A DNA stretch of 64,000 bases from Mycteria americana (taxonomy: Eukaryota; Chordata; Aves; Ciconiiformes; Ciconiidae): contig NC_134367.1 in assembly GCF_035582795.1 (NCBI RefSeq), forward strand, positions 83,063,062-83,127,061. The letters are read 5' to 3'. A program made the translations under genes and the position numbers. The notes beneath the pieces are model-generated. The model made no database searches and had not been told where the DNA came from. It worked only from the letters and a program-made list of their open reading frames with translations. Shown in pieces: positions 25,580-35,835 of this stretch (positions are counted from its first letter, which is position 1; each line of letters opens with the position of its first letter).

Positions 25580-26262
25580 GTAGCAGAACCACCAGCTCTG
25601 CGGGGATGCCCAGGGGTCCAGGTGCTGCTTCCCCACTCGGCTCAGACAGCTCCAGGGCAGCCGTCACGGCACCGAAAGGCGGAAGGTCCCTGTGCTGTGC
25701 CCACTCGGGAGCCGGGCACGAACAATCTCCAGCCTCACACGCCTTGGCCCCAGTGCCCCAGCACGGGGGACGGGACCCGGGGAAGGGGCGACAAGACTCT
25801 TGGTGCCAAGAGGAAAGGGGCTCCGCTCTTCCAAAAACGCCCTCTCTGGCTCCTCCAGGGCACGCATGGCACAACATGCGGCGGGTGAAACACCACGCCA
25901 CCGGTCTCGGTGGCCCCCCAGCTTGGCCAGGCTGTGCTCCTGCCCCTCGCTCCGCTTTTGGGAGCCAGGCACGACAAGCCTGCCCCTGCCCTGGGGGCCG
26001 CAGCAAGAGGCTGCCGTGCTGCCGGGGAGGCAGAAAGCCAGCCATCGCACCCTTCCCACCCAGCCCAGCCCCCTGGGGACGGGGCAGCGCAGGGGAAAGT
26101 CTATTTTTTAACCACGGAGGCCTTTTGCTGGGGCACTGGGAGTGCAGCCCCGGGCTGGCAGCGTGGCTGCTGCCTCCCTGCCGGGTATCGGGGCGGTGCA
26201 CGGCCAGGGATTGCCCTCCAGCCTCCCCGAGCGGGCAGCACAGGCAGACGCATACACAGGTC
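25580..26262. other. GC-rich block abutting the RHOU 3' end
   Basis: GC-rich, stop-poor sequence with overlapping open frames on both strands (up to 243 codons) and no recognisable domain. Composition switches abruptly to AT-rich at the RHOU poly(A) site. I see no gene here. Confidence 0.5.
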
Positions 26263-26266
26263 AGAA

Positions 26267-26272
26267 TTTATT
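26267..26272 (-). terminator. RHOU: RHOU poly(A) signal AATAAA
   Basis: AATAAA on the minus strand. It is followed after about 15-20 bases by a GT-rich downstream element containing CTGTGTATGCGTCTG. It sits exactly at the end of the AT-rich 3'UTR block, which makes it the most convincing cleavage site in the window. Confidence 0.8.
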
Positions 26273-27664
26273 TCCAAATACCTCATTTATATCATTCTCA
26301 CATGAAATATTTCTTTCGGAATATAGCCTACACTTAGAAAACAGAAGAGAGGTTTGTTTTTTTTTTTTTTATAAGGCACATCAGATTATAGACTACATAG
26401 AGACATCTCTCCCTCACTTGCACTCGTAAAATATTGGTGATTTTAAAAGTAATATTTCTAAAACCTAGACCCTGTGTAGCCCTGTGTAGAGCAGTATTCG
26501 TAAAGTTATTAGACCTCAGTTTACATACACCTAGTAAAGGGCTATAACAAGTTGTATATACATCACATTTTCAGAAACAGTCACAGCTGGCTACATTTAA
26601 AAGTAATGCTACTCCAGACTATGAAACAGGCTGCTTATAAAATATAACCTACTGCTTCCAGTACGGCATGATACAAAGCAGTATGATCTTACAGAAGAAA
26701 TTTTGTTATTTTTGCAAATGGAAGCTGCTCAGATTCAAGCCTGTCTCCTCCCCAAACCCACATTTTTGATCGACTGAGACCATTTTACAGAGAAGCAAAG
26801 CACCCAAGAGAAATCTGGCTTTATGTTTTTCTCCAAGATGACGGTATGACTGCATATCTGAAATCCTGTCAAAGCATTTGAGTAAGAAATATAAAGGCTC
26901 AGATGTTAACTTCATGACCAGTAAACATTAAACCATTACCAACCAGATGCAACCAAGTTAAATGCATCCAGCTTCTGTGCTATGGAAACTGTTTTTCCAG
27001 GCTGTTCCAGTGCAGAAGCCAACACATTTTTATTGAATCAGGCCCTAGGTAAAGATTTCCATCCCATTTTCAAGTTTTCAGTGATGGAACATTACCCATT
27101 CTGCACTCATTTCACTGTAGAGGAGGAAAAAATACTGTCTGTGGAGCCTATGCCAATACAGCCCAGAATCCATTTACATAGTGTCATTTTCTTTAATGGG
27201 CCAGGAGGTAAACCGTGGTCAGCTTTATCAACTCAAATGGCTTCCACAGTTCTTCTTTATATCAGGCATTGATTCATTTCTGATGAAAAAAAGGTTCTGG
27301 CTTTCTGTCACTGCAGTTTAGTTTAAGACTATGAAAAAGGTCACTTCAAGGCTATGGCTGAAAGAAAAAAAAAAAAAAAAGAATATAATCTGATCTTGAA
27401 ATATCTAGGAGGAAAAAAAAAGTAGTCAGAGCCATAAAAAGGCAGACAGCACAAGCTAAATGTCCTCTGCAGAATAAGTTAAAATACTGATTCTTGCAGA
27501 GAGTCACATTACCCCTCAGGTCTTTCGAACTTGCCGGGGCTGGAATTAGGCTTAGTTTAGTAGGAACCAGATTTAGTCAGAGAGTAGGTCACACTCCACT
27601 CTGCACTACGTTGATCACTCAGCTACATTTTAGGCACATTTCAGTTGATCTGTTGGACTGATCT

Positions 27665-27685
27665 GGGGGGGGGGGGGGGGGGGGG
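27665..27685. repeat. Homopolymer G21 inside the RHOU 3'UTR
   Basis: Twenty-one uninterrupted G on the plus strand, hence C21 in the RHOU mRNA. Length is likely variable and may be imprecise in the assembly. Confidence 0.9.
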
Positions 27686-27976
27686 AATCAGTTAAATTGC
27701 CAGGGTGGCCTCAGCCAATTTCACGACTATGAGCTTGGACAAGATTCAACAACAAGCAACTGCCCTGAAGGGAAACATTAACTTGGTTGGAAACAGCATC
27801 ATGAAGAGGACACAGCAGCCTCAGTTTCTAGAGTCCAGTTTGTTATAAATCTTGATCTGCCTGATTTGTTATTTGTTTAGCAGCCTTAAAAGGTAAGGAG
27901 GGGCATCCTGAAATTCTTGGCTGTAGACTTAAAACCAGATGCGGTTTACATGGTGCTGCACTGATATTTGTTACAT

Positions 27977-28008
<32 letters not shown>

Positions 28009-28827
28009 CAACCCAACACAACAGCATTTACATTCCTTTCAGCTGAAATAGATGAACTGTCATCATGTCTGCAAAAATACAGAGGAAATCGCCACTGCTC
28101 GAGGTAGCGAGTTAAAGCTTGGTCATGTTCCTCGGGCTTCCACGTGGCTTCCTAGGAAGGGCAGGAGAAGGAGACAGAAAGGACTTTCACCCAGTCAGGA
28201 GGTGACAAACGAGATGTCAGCTCCGTAAGGGATTAGGTTCCCTCACCCCATGCTGAAGGTATATTCATGACCTTTCCAACCATGGCATTTGCGTATAGAT
28301 TACACCTCTCGCATAGCCTTTTTAAAGCAATCCCTAAAGCGTTGGCTTGGGAAGACACAGAGAAGAGAGCAGGAGTGGGGTTTTAAAGCTACGAATGTCA
28401 GTTAGGAGGCACAGTGTTATTTTTCCCTTTGACTGTCCATGTACAGAGCTCTACGTTTCCACAGTCGCTCGCACGTTCCTCCATGAAGCCCTGGCAGCAA
28501 AGGCCTCTGGTGTGCTCCTCCCCGTTGCGTACACCTTGTAACACAAGAAGTTGAATCCTTTGGACAAATCGTTCTACCCTCACAGACACGTGGCACTCTT
28601 CGTCCTTAATGAGAGGTTTTAGTCACAAACTGGATGCCAGACCTGATTTATAGCAATTAACTAAGAATCCTTCTGCCACCCTCGAAAGGGCAACCAAGAT
28701 ATCCAGTAGCAACATATACACATACATACAGATCTACACTATACACTCGGGACAACACAGAATGAGAATTCAGCTAATATAGCCTCTATTCGATTTCCTC
28801 AGAGCAGCACTCAGGTCCTTGCAACCC

Positions 28828-29283
28828 CTATACAAAACAGCAGTATTTTTTCCACCAGGATTTGGAGAGGTTTTTCATCTTGTCTGGAGTCCTACACTTG
28901 GATTTCTTTGGTTGCTGCTGGGTATCCGAGTACTGAATACCAGCCACGATGGCCGCATCAAAGACCTCCTTGAGGTTTTTCTGAGTCAAAGCAGAGCACT
29001 CGATGTAGGACGCGGCTTTTATTTCCTCAGCACAGAGCTTCGCAGCCTCCTCCAAGACCGGCTTTTCTTTGCACTTGTCCAGCTCGATGAGAACTTTGAC
29101 ATCCTCCCGGAGGTCTGACTGCGTCCCAACCAGGATAATGGGCGCCTTGGGGCAGTGGCAGCGGATTTCGGGAACCCACTTCTCACTCACGTTCTGGAAG
29201 GACGAGGGGCTCACCACGCTGAAGCACAGCAAGAAGATATCCGTGTTGGTGTAGCACAGAGGCCTGAGCTTGTCGAATTCATC
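28828..29283 (-). CDS. RHOU: RHOU coding exon 3 (C-terminal half)
   Basis: Encodes residues 130-280 and the TAG stop at 28830-28828. It starts [10 protein letters not shown] after the acceptor CCGTGCAG|GAT, with a plausible branch site GCTAAC about 28 bases upstream. It carries G4, G5, the Rho insert and the polybasic tail [12 protein letters not shown] cysteine at residue 259 lies where the human protein has serine (from memory). Confidence 0.96.
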   Translation of the reverse strand, partial: DEFDKLRPLCYTNTDIFLLCFSVVSPSSFQNVSEKWVPEIRCHCPKAPIILVGTQSDLREDVKVLIELDKCKEKPVLEEAAKLCAEEIKAASYIECSALTQKNLKEVFDAAIVAGIQYSDTQQQPKKSKCRTPDKMKNLSKSWWKKYCCFV

Positions 29284-32200
29284 CTGCACGGAATGAAATC
29301 GCGTTAGCACCCAATGGAAAGAGCACATCAACTCTGGAGGACACCCCAGTATGCTCCCAGCCCTAGCCTGCCGCTGACCTTTGGGGAAGCTGAGGATCAC
29401 CTGCTGCTGCCATCTTGAGAGGCACTTCCACGCGAGCACCCAGACCACCCAACGAGGTGTGTCACGAGCAGGAGGCGCCCGTACCTAGCCTGAGGTCCCA
29501 TGGCTGCTAGCCAGCAGGCACCCTGCCACTGTCGGGCACGCGGGACGAAGGTGGTGACCTCCCCACGTAGCTGAGGTTTTCTGACTAATGCCGCAGCTTG
29601 TTTTGAGTGCTTAAATATTTCCTTCGCTCTTTGTACACCGGCCCTCTGCCCTATTTCAGCAAAGGAGCAATTCCGTGGGAAGCAGGTTACGGCACACGAG
29701 CGACAAAGCCAAAAGTCCAAGTATGGGAGGGAGGAGGTACTTTCTACAGGTCCGCCTCTCACAGGGGTGATTCAGCGAGCCGCTCTGATGAGGAGCACCC
29801 GTGTACCTCAAAGCTGCTCTGCCAACACCCCTACCTCCAGATACAGGCAAGAGCGGAGCAGACAAGCGGCAGCAAGCGTACCTTTCCTGGAATCGCCTTT
29901 TAAACTGGTGACTACTTAACAACATCCTAAAGGATATGGGAATAATTTCCCTGCCATTGTGCCCAGGGATTTAAATCCGATGGCAGCAATAACGACTCAC
30001 AATGTGCAGGCTTAACATGCCAATGGCATAGAGTAAGAGCTTTACTTTTCCCTCCCACCCATGCCACATCAAACAAACTGCGGAACAGGCCTCCCAGCGC
30101 TACCTTTCTTGGCTTTTTTTTTTCCTTTTAGTGCAAACTCCAGCAAAGCAAGGCCCTTTTTCAGCTTCAGGATCTAGCCACAAGAAAGCCAAACACCTCA
30201 TGGTAACAAAGGCGTGCTGATCCTCAGCGAAGAATGCAGCAAGAAGCAAGGGTTAACTCCAGGCAGGCTGCTTTTATGCTGACAGCAGGATAAAAGCAGG
30301 GTAACACTAGCAGCCTGAACAGGTAGGATTTGCCTCAGCGGCACTGACATTTTAATTAAAATGGACCGTGTTCTCAAAAGCTCTGAATTGAAAGTGCAAA
30401 GAACACACACAGCTGAAAACATCTCTCTGGTACCAGCAGTTTACTGCTGAATTGCAAGTCCCATGTTAATTTTCGAGATGTGAAATTTTGCTTTAAAGCC
30501 TCTGGAGGCCCAGGCTATGCAGTTTAAAGCCCCCTGGAAGCTTCAGAAGTCTCATTTCACTTGAATGAATTTCTTCCAGCAGTATCTCCGAGAGAGACAG
30601 CGATTTATAAAACACGAGCCAAGAAAGCAAGCTTCATTAGCTCTCGTGATTCTCAGCTTAAGCCTCAGAGGAAACCAGGCTCTCACCGCCTGGCTCAAGA
30701 GAAACCCTGCGTTTACTGGGAGCTGCCTCTCTGAACGACGGGGCCATTTACAGAAAGGCACCTCACCACGTTGCCTCTTCTTGCTACATGATAAACCTCA
30801 AAAGGGCTCGATTCAATGTGTTTGAAAGCCAAACCCAGATCTTAAGGGTTTCTATCCAGACAAAATAGTGCCCTTTATATTCCAAGTACACTCCTGCAGT
30901 TTCAATGGTAGGTACATGACCTGCAGGGACTCTACACCTCTTCAGGCTGGAGACGCTGAAATACAATTTCCCTCTTCCTGGAGTGCTTTTTTTGCTGCAG
31001 ATGTCAGCAGCCATCTCACTGCAGCACTGTTTTACCAAGGTATCCAGCTAGGTATCTTTTATTCGGGATGACTTCTGTCGGTTTAGATAGCCCCTTCATT
31101 TTTAAGGCAGTGACTCTACCCATTCCAGCTGCACTGGGGCAGCCAGAGCAAGCACCTTAACCATTAACAGCAGTGAAGGCAAGAGGTGACTGGACCTGCC
31201 CATCCCTCCTGCAGCTTCTGGTTGCATTTCCACAGGCGCTGCCTGTCCACTGGCTGTCACCCGATGGCAATTTCACCTGCCACACTCTGCGTGCGAACAC
31301 ACACAGCCAAGGCTGTTGAGGTACCACCCCGTCCCTTCAGCAGGGCAAGAAATTACGGGACGGTTCTGCTGTTCTACTTCATATTGTTACCTGCAGAAGG
31401 CTGCTTGTAGTGCTTTAGCTTCGGTTTGTAGGGCATGTGGGAACCCTATGCTGCCGTCTAGGATCGCACAGCCCTTCAAACCCCTTTCCTAAGTAGGGCG
31501 CCCAGTTATAACTCATCTAAATAGGTTTGTATGTTAAGGCCACTGAGATTTTTCATCGTGGTTTTGGTGAAGGCGTAGACCCAGGTGCACAAAGCTGCGC
31601 AGGAACCTAACTCCCGCTGCCTTCGAACACGAGCTCGGTAGCAAAATACTTTGGGCTACTTTTGGCTATCCAGACTCAACCCCTGGCAAGCACTGTTGCA
31701 CCCTGCTCAGGGTGGTACAAGCCAGGGACTTGCAGAAAATATAAGGCGGTAAGAAATGGGTCCTTTTTATGATTCAGGCAAACTAGGAGCTGAGAGGCAT
31801 CGGCCACCATCAAACCTTCAGGACTTAGCCTACAGCAAACCTCGGCTTTGGGACGGCAGCACTTTTTAAGGCAGTGGGAATGGCAAATATGAAGTCTCCA
31901 CGGACAACACCCAGTAGGACTTTTTTCTCCCTTAAGCTTCTGCCCCTGCAAAAACACAGTCTCTATCTCTGGACACCTACAGCTGTGGATGCTTTGCATG
32001 CGCACATCTCGAACACCGTAATTCTTAAACCCGCAGTTATTTAGCAAAAATAAAGACAGTGACAACCACTCAAAGAGAAAACCAGGTGGCCCTTGAATAC
32101 CCAATATGTTCAGCCTTTCTAGTCAGGCTAAGCAGAGCAGCAGCTTGAGCCAGCAGAGCAGCAGCCTGTGCCCAGCCCCTATACAGAGGCACAGTACGGC

Positions 32201-33591
32201 CCCCACCCTTCAACAGACGCCAGGCAAAGCAGTGGGTTAAGCAGCAGTGAAAATGATAGCAGTTTAATAAGATGATCAAACACTGGGAATCCTTTCAAAT
32301 CCATGAAGTCATCAGCAGGACTGCTTTGCGCAACAACTTCTCCCCTCCCGCTGTCACTTGAAACAAATAAGTGGCTTCACTGACCTGACCAGCTGTGTCG
32401 CAGAGCTGCAGTCTCACTGGCTTGCCATCGACAGACACGACAGCTTTGGAGAGAAAGGAGGAGGGAGGGGGGAAAGCGTGGTGAGTCCAACTTTACACGT
32501 TTTCCATTAAGGAAAAAAAAAAAAAAAAAAAGAAAGGAAAGAAGATTTACCATCCCTTAGCTCTTTTAGTCTTCTCTTCAATTAGTTTAGATTTAACAAC
32601 TTAACAGAGCTGGAAGGGAGTCTATCGCTAACACTTGGGCACGCACCAGCCCTTCAGGGCTTTCCGATTCATTTCACTGCAAGAGATGAGGTAGGCAGTG
32701 ACTGCACTAACCCTCAGCTGGCAGCGGGGAGAGCGAGCCAAGCGGTCCGCATTCTTTTTCTGCTACAAAGGGTTTAGTTTATTATCCTCCTGTACATCTT
32801 CAGCACGCCCGGGACACAAAAAGCCCCCCGCTGAACCAGAGAGAAAACCCAGAACCTCCCCCTTGGCAATGGTGAGACAAGCAAGCGTTTAAGCTTTCCT
32901 TTCAGGCGCTTCCTATCTCGCCGAAAGCTGGAAGTTTTAGACCGGAGAGTTCACAATTAAAGCCCGGCTTCGGCCGCACGGCCGGGCGCGACACCAGCTG
33001 CCAGCCCGGCTGCGCTACACGGGAGATCAGCCGGCGCTGCTGGCTGCGACGGAGCTCTAAGGAACTCCGGTCCTGCCCGAGTAGGGTCCTGCCCCAAATA
33101 ACTAAACAACGAAAGAACCGAAGCTGGACACCCCCCCCTCCCCCCCCGCCCCGAGCAGCCCCGCCACGGCCCCGGGGGGAGGCACAGGCGGGACGCGCCG
33201 CTGCCCGCGGCGGCAGCACCCCCTCCCGCCGCCCCGGTCCCCGCGGCAGCCCCCGGCCCTTACCGGAGAAGTTGTCGAAGGCGGTGGGGATGTACTCGGT
33301 GGGGTACCCGTTGGTGGTGTAGCTCACCACCAGGCTGGTCTTCCCCACGGCGCCGTCCCCCACCAGCACGCACTTGATGCTGCGCCGCGGCTCGGCTCCG
33401 GCTCCGGCTCCGGCCCCCGCCGCGGCCCCGGCCCCGGCCCCCGCCGCCCGGCAGCGGCCGCCCAGTGCCGCCCCCAGCGCCGCCGCCGCCCGGCCGCTGC
33501 GCACCCTGCGCGGGGGCACCGGCGGCACCTCGCAGCCGCCCGGCACCGGCTTGCTGATGTAGCCCGCCTCGCCCTCCTGCTGCGGCGGCAT
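28828..33591 (-). CDS. RHOU: RHOU, atypical Rho GTPase (three coding exons joined)
   Basis: RHOU/Wrch-1 is a Cdc42-like small GTPase induced by Wnt signalling that acts on endomembranes and the plasma membrane to remodel actin and adhesions. The joined exons encode 280 residues; the human protein is about 258 (recalled). Seen: a proline-rich N-terminus with PPVPPRR at residues 23-29 (the known SH3-adaptor site), an Ala/Gly-rich linker (about 47-67), P-loop GDGAVGKTS (78-86), effector loop [10 protein letters not shown] (100-109), DTAGQ (125-129), G4 TQSD (183-186), G5 SAL (227-229), a Rho insert rich in charged residues (about 188-207) and a basic tail ending CCFV. CCFV is known to be palmitoylated rather than prenylated. 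The start at 33591 matches the family N-terminus MPPQQ, although its context is weak (C at -3). Both exon joins restore the conserved GTPase sequence without gaps. No neighbouring gene overlaps it. Confidence 0.97.
29284..32384 (-). other. RHOU: RHOU intron 2
   Basis: A 3.1-kb GT-AG intron between exons 2 and 3. I see no exon-like segment, tRNA or recognisable mobile element inside it. Around 32121-32162 (plus strand) there is a short two-copy repeat of about 21 bp containing AGCAGAGCAGCAGC. The rest is unique-looking sequence. Confidence 0.88.
32385..32443 (-). CDS. RHOU: RHOU coding exon 2
   Basis: A 59-base exon, too short to show as an ORF. With the one base carried from exon 1 it encodes 20 residues, from AVVSVDGKP to CDTAGQ, which include the G3 motif and the catalytic glutamine (Q129). 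The acceptor is TCTCCAAAG|CT and the donor is CAG|GTCAGTG, both canonical on the minus strand. Its length and position match the known three-exon RHOU gene. Confidence 0.95.
32444..33263 (-). other. RHOU: RHOU intron 1
   Basis: An 820-bp GT-AG intron. Its 5' half lies in the CpG island and is C/G-rich; the 3' half carries an A-run near 32513-32531 (plus strand). Reading through from exon 1 keeps a frame open for about 120 codons, but nothing in it resembles a protein family, so it is intron. Confidence 0.9.
33264..33591 (-). CDS. RHOU: RHOU coding exon 1
   Basis: Encodes residues 1-109 plus the first base of codon 110: proline-rich N-terminus, Ala/Gly linker, P-loop and switch I. The donor reads TCCG|GTAAGGG on the minus strand, phase 1. 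The linker is encoded by near-perfect GGCTCC/GGCCCC hexamers (plus-strand reading, about 33389-33445), so it is probably length-variable. The frame upstream stays stop-free but has no ATG as far as the TTG at 33900, so the MPPQQ start is preferred. Confidence 0.95.
33389..33445. repeat. RHOU: Hexamer-like repeat encoding the RHOU Ala/Gly linker
   Basis: Plus-strand GGCTCC units grade into GGCCCC/GCCGCG variants. Read on the minus strand these encode alternating Gly-Ala (about residues 50-67). This accounts for most of the extra length of the predicted protein over human RHOU. Confidence 0.8.
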
Positions 33592-33966
33592 CCGCGCGGC
33601 GACGCGGAGCCCCGCCGGCCGGGGGGCGGCACGGGGCCCGGGGCCGCCGGCCGAGGGGCGGCGGGGCGCGGCGGCGGCGGGCGGGCGGTGCGGGGGCCCG
33701 GCGGGCCGGCAGGCGCGGCGCGACCGCCCCGAAGCCAGCCCCGGCGCCGCTGGCTCTTCCCGGGCGCAGGCGGCGGCGGCTCCCGGAGCAGGCGGCGGCG
33801 GTGGTGGCGGCGGCAGCAGCAGCAGCAGCAGCTCCCGGAGCAGGCGGCGGTGGCGGCGGGATCCCGGCTGGGCTGCGCTCGCCTCGCCCCGCGCTACCAA
33901 GTCCCGACCGCCGGCCCCGCGCCTCCGCGTGACATAGCGCCGCGCGGGGAGGAGCCGGCGCCGCGC

Positions 33967-33996
33967 GGCCCGGCCCGGCCCGGCCCGGCCCGGCCC
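33967..33996. repeat. GGCCC pentamer repeat in the RHOU CpG island
   Basis: Six perfect GGCCC units followed by one AGCCC variant, close to the inferred transcription start of RHOU. Repeats of this kind are mutable and may also bind GC-box factors. Confidence 0.85.
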
Positions 33997-34644
33997 AGCC
34001 CGGCAGGCGGCGCCACAGCGCCCCGCGCCGCCCGCCCCGACGGCCGCGGGCGGGCGGGCAGGGGGCGCGCCGCCGCCGCGCGGGCGCGCCCCTCATTGGC
34101 CCGCTCCCCCGCCGCAGAGCGCGGCGACGAGCCCCGCGCCGCCATTGGCTGGCGCGGCGGGGGCGCGCCCCCTGCCCGCCCGCTCGGGGCCCGCGCCCGC
34201 CCCTGCCCCTGCCCGGCGCCGCTGCCGGGTCCGTGCGCGGCATCGGGGCGCGGCGGGCCGGGGGCTGGCTGCGGGCACAGCGGCGGCCCGGAGCAGGGCA
34301 GCCCCGCGCCCCCGCCGGCACGGCGCGATCGATGGGACTTAGCAGGGCGGAGCGCACCTCGGTTGCGGCGGGTACTCGCGGCGCGTTTGCCGCGGGAGCG
34401 GTGGGCGCTGAGTAAGCTCCCACCTGCAGGGCTGGGGAGGGGTAAACTGGGCCGTGTGCCGGGGGAAAGGGGGGCTACGTTCTTAGCAGCGTTGAAATAA
34501 GCTGGCCTTGGGAAGTTTTGCGGTTGAGCGCAGGAAGGGAAAGGCTGCTAAAAAGTTTGGCTCTGCCCTAAATTGGGAACATTATCAACGCATTGCTTCG
34601 GGGGACCTGAAAAGCACTGTGCAAACATGAACGGTGCCACCTGA

Positions 34645-34725
34645 GAACCTGGGAAATGGATGTTAGTATCCTCATTTTGCAGCGGGCAAGTACAGGTAGC
34701 TTAGACGGCTTAAACGTCAGGATTT
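34645..34725 (-). mobile_element. MIR-like fragment, antisense, upstream of RHOU
   Basis: GGATGTTAGTATCCTCATTT then TGCAGCGGGCAAGTACAGG resembles an antisense MIR. It lies just outside the RHOU CpG island. Confidence 0.35.
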
Positions 34726-35639
34726 CAGTTTACCATTTTCAGCATCACTGAGTTCCTAGTGCGACCTGCAGTGCTGCTTCCCCATTTCCCTCACTGAAAC
34801 GGAAACCCACATGATGCAGCTGGTTTCGTACCACAGTGTGTGCCGCAGCTGCCCGTCGTGCCCCAGCTGCCTGTCCCATGCTCACTGGAGGAGCTGGAAA
34901 CATTGGGCCGACGGGGCTGTCATCTTCCTGCTTCTAGAAACCCTGGAGCTGCGTGGTCTGACCACTGAAGGCCCTGCCAAGGCGCGTCCCTCGTGGAAAT
35001 AAGCACTCGGTACAGCTAAGCTTGCTTTCCTATGTGCACTGGCCTCTTCCATGGCAACAGCCGCTGTGGCTGTCCATAGGGTCTTGGCGCTTGTGCACTT
35101 AGACAACATTTTGGGCACCCCAGAGCAGGGCCAGAGCCAAGGTGCTCCCTGGCTGAAGGCAGCTGGGAAGATCCCAGGTTGTATGCCCTCTGCATGCAGT
35201 TGGAGGGGTGGGGAAGAAACAGCTCCCTGAAGCCCTGCGCCAGGGCGACAGCACCCACCCACTCCCTGGTGGAAGCACAGCAGCCAGCGGAGCACAGGGG
35301 TTCAGTGTGACCCCCATGCTCAAGAGCCATTGGGGCCACTGACCCATGTGTGGGACTCCCCAGTCCTGCAGAATTCCCTTCCCCTAAATGAGCAAAGACA
35401 GTGCTGTCATGTACGGGAGTTAGTGCCAGAGAGAGACATCACAGGGCACCCAGCTACAACCAAGAAGCATTTCCCTGTCAGGTGCTTTCATATATTGGTC
35501 CCCCTGTTGATGAAGCCTGAGAAGAGGAGATCACCCAAGCAGCTGAGCTTTGCCAGGATTGACAGCCAGAAGGATCGGAGTGGGAGCCTGCCTGCGCTCA
35601 GGCATGTACTAAAATAACAGAAGCGGTGTAATTCGTACA

Positions 35640-35835
35640 TTTGGTTATTTTGGTGCAAGTCCTCGTGGGGATACCTAGGTTAGAACAAAAGAATCCTATT
35701 TTAATTTAGTGTAATTATAGCCTGTCTACCTACAAAAGCTGAATTGCTCTAACAATACTGTTGCAGCTAACTCCCCAGAGTATGGATGCAGTTGTGCTGG
35801 GATAATGCTAATATGGCTTATTCTTGTCGGGAAGG
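35640..35835. mobile_element. Second MITE-like remnant resembling the 1.84-kb element
   Basis: Contains CTGTCTACCTACAAAAGCTG, then ATGGATGCAGTTGTGCTGG and TATGGCTTATTCTTGTCGGG, an arrangement reminiscent of sauropsid palindromic repeats (recalled, not searched). The final GGCTTATTC block resembles GCTTATTCCC of the first element. Boundaries are uncertain. Confidence 0.4.

Larger units (their letters stand above)
26250..28827 (-). other. RHOU: RHOU 3'UTR
   Basis: The AT-rich block from the stop codon to the poly(A) signal, about 2.56 kb; a long 3'UTR is usual for this gene. On the mRNA strand it contains homopolymer runs: T26 (plus-strand A at 27983-28008), C21 (plus-strand G at 27665-27685), T16 (A at 27365-27380) and A14 (T at 26357-26370). 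Composition changes sharply from AT-rich to GC-rich at about 26.26 kb, where the transcript is inferred to end. Confidence 0.8.
33120..34480 (-). promoter_or_regulatory. RHOU: CpG-island promoter and 5'UTR of RHOU
   Basis: Very GC- and CpG-rich sequence covering RHOU exon 1, its 5'UTR and upstream DNA. Two inverted CCAAT boxes (ATTGG on plus at 34095-34099 and 34144-34148) lie about 500-560 bp upstream of the ATG, flanked by many GC boxes. A pentamer run of six GGCCC units (33967-33996) and a trinucleotide stretch (GGC/GGT then GCAGCAG, about 33783-33833) fall in the presumed 5'UTR. There is no TATA box, so transcription start is probably dispersed near 33.9-34.1 kb. That position is inferred. 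Confidence 0.8.

Noticed and set aside
25500-26337. Overlapping open frames of 131-243 codons on both strands next to the RHOU 3' end
   Set aside because: There is no domain or family resemblance, frames are equally open on both strands, and the composition alone explains the lack of stops.
33592-33900. Stop-free in-frame extension upstream of the RHOU start, giving a longer N-terminus
   Set aside because: The frame reaches only a TTG at 33900 with no upstream ATG in it, the added sequence is low-complexity Pro/Ala/Arg from a CpG island, and the downstream ATG matches the known family N-terminus.
33260-34423. A 387-codon minus-strand frame and a 270-codon plus-strand frame across the RHOU CpG island
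   Set aside because: Both are products of stop-poor GC-rich DNA, overlap the real exon in the wrong frame or strand, and contain only Arg/Ala/Gly/Pro low-complexity sequence.
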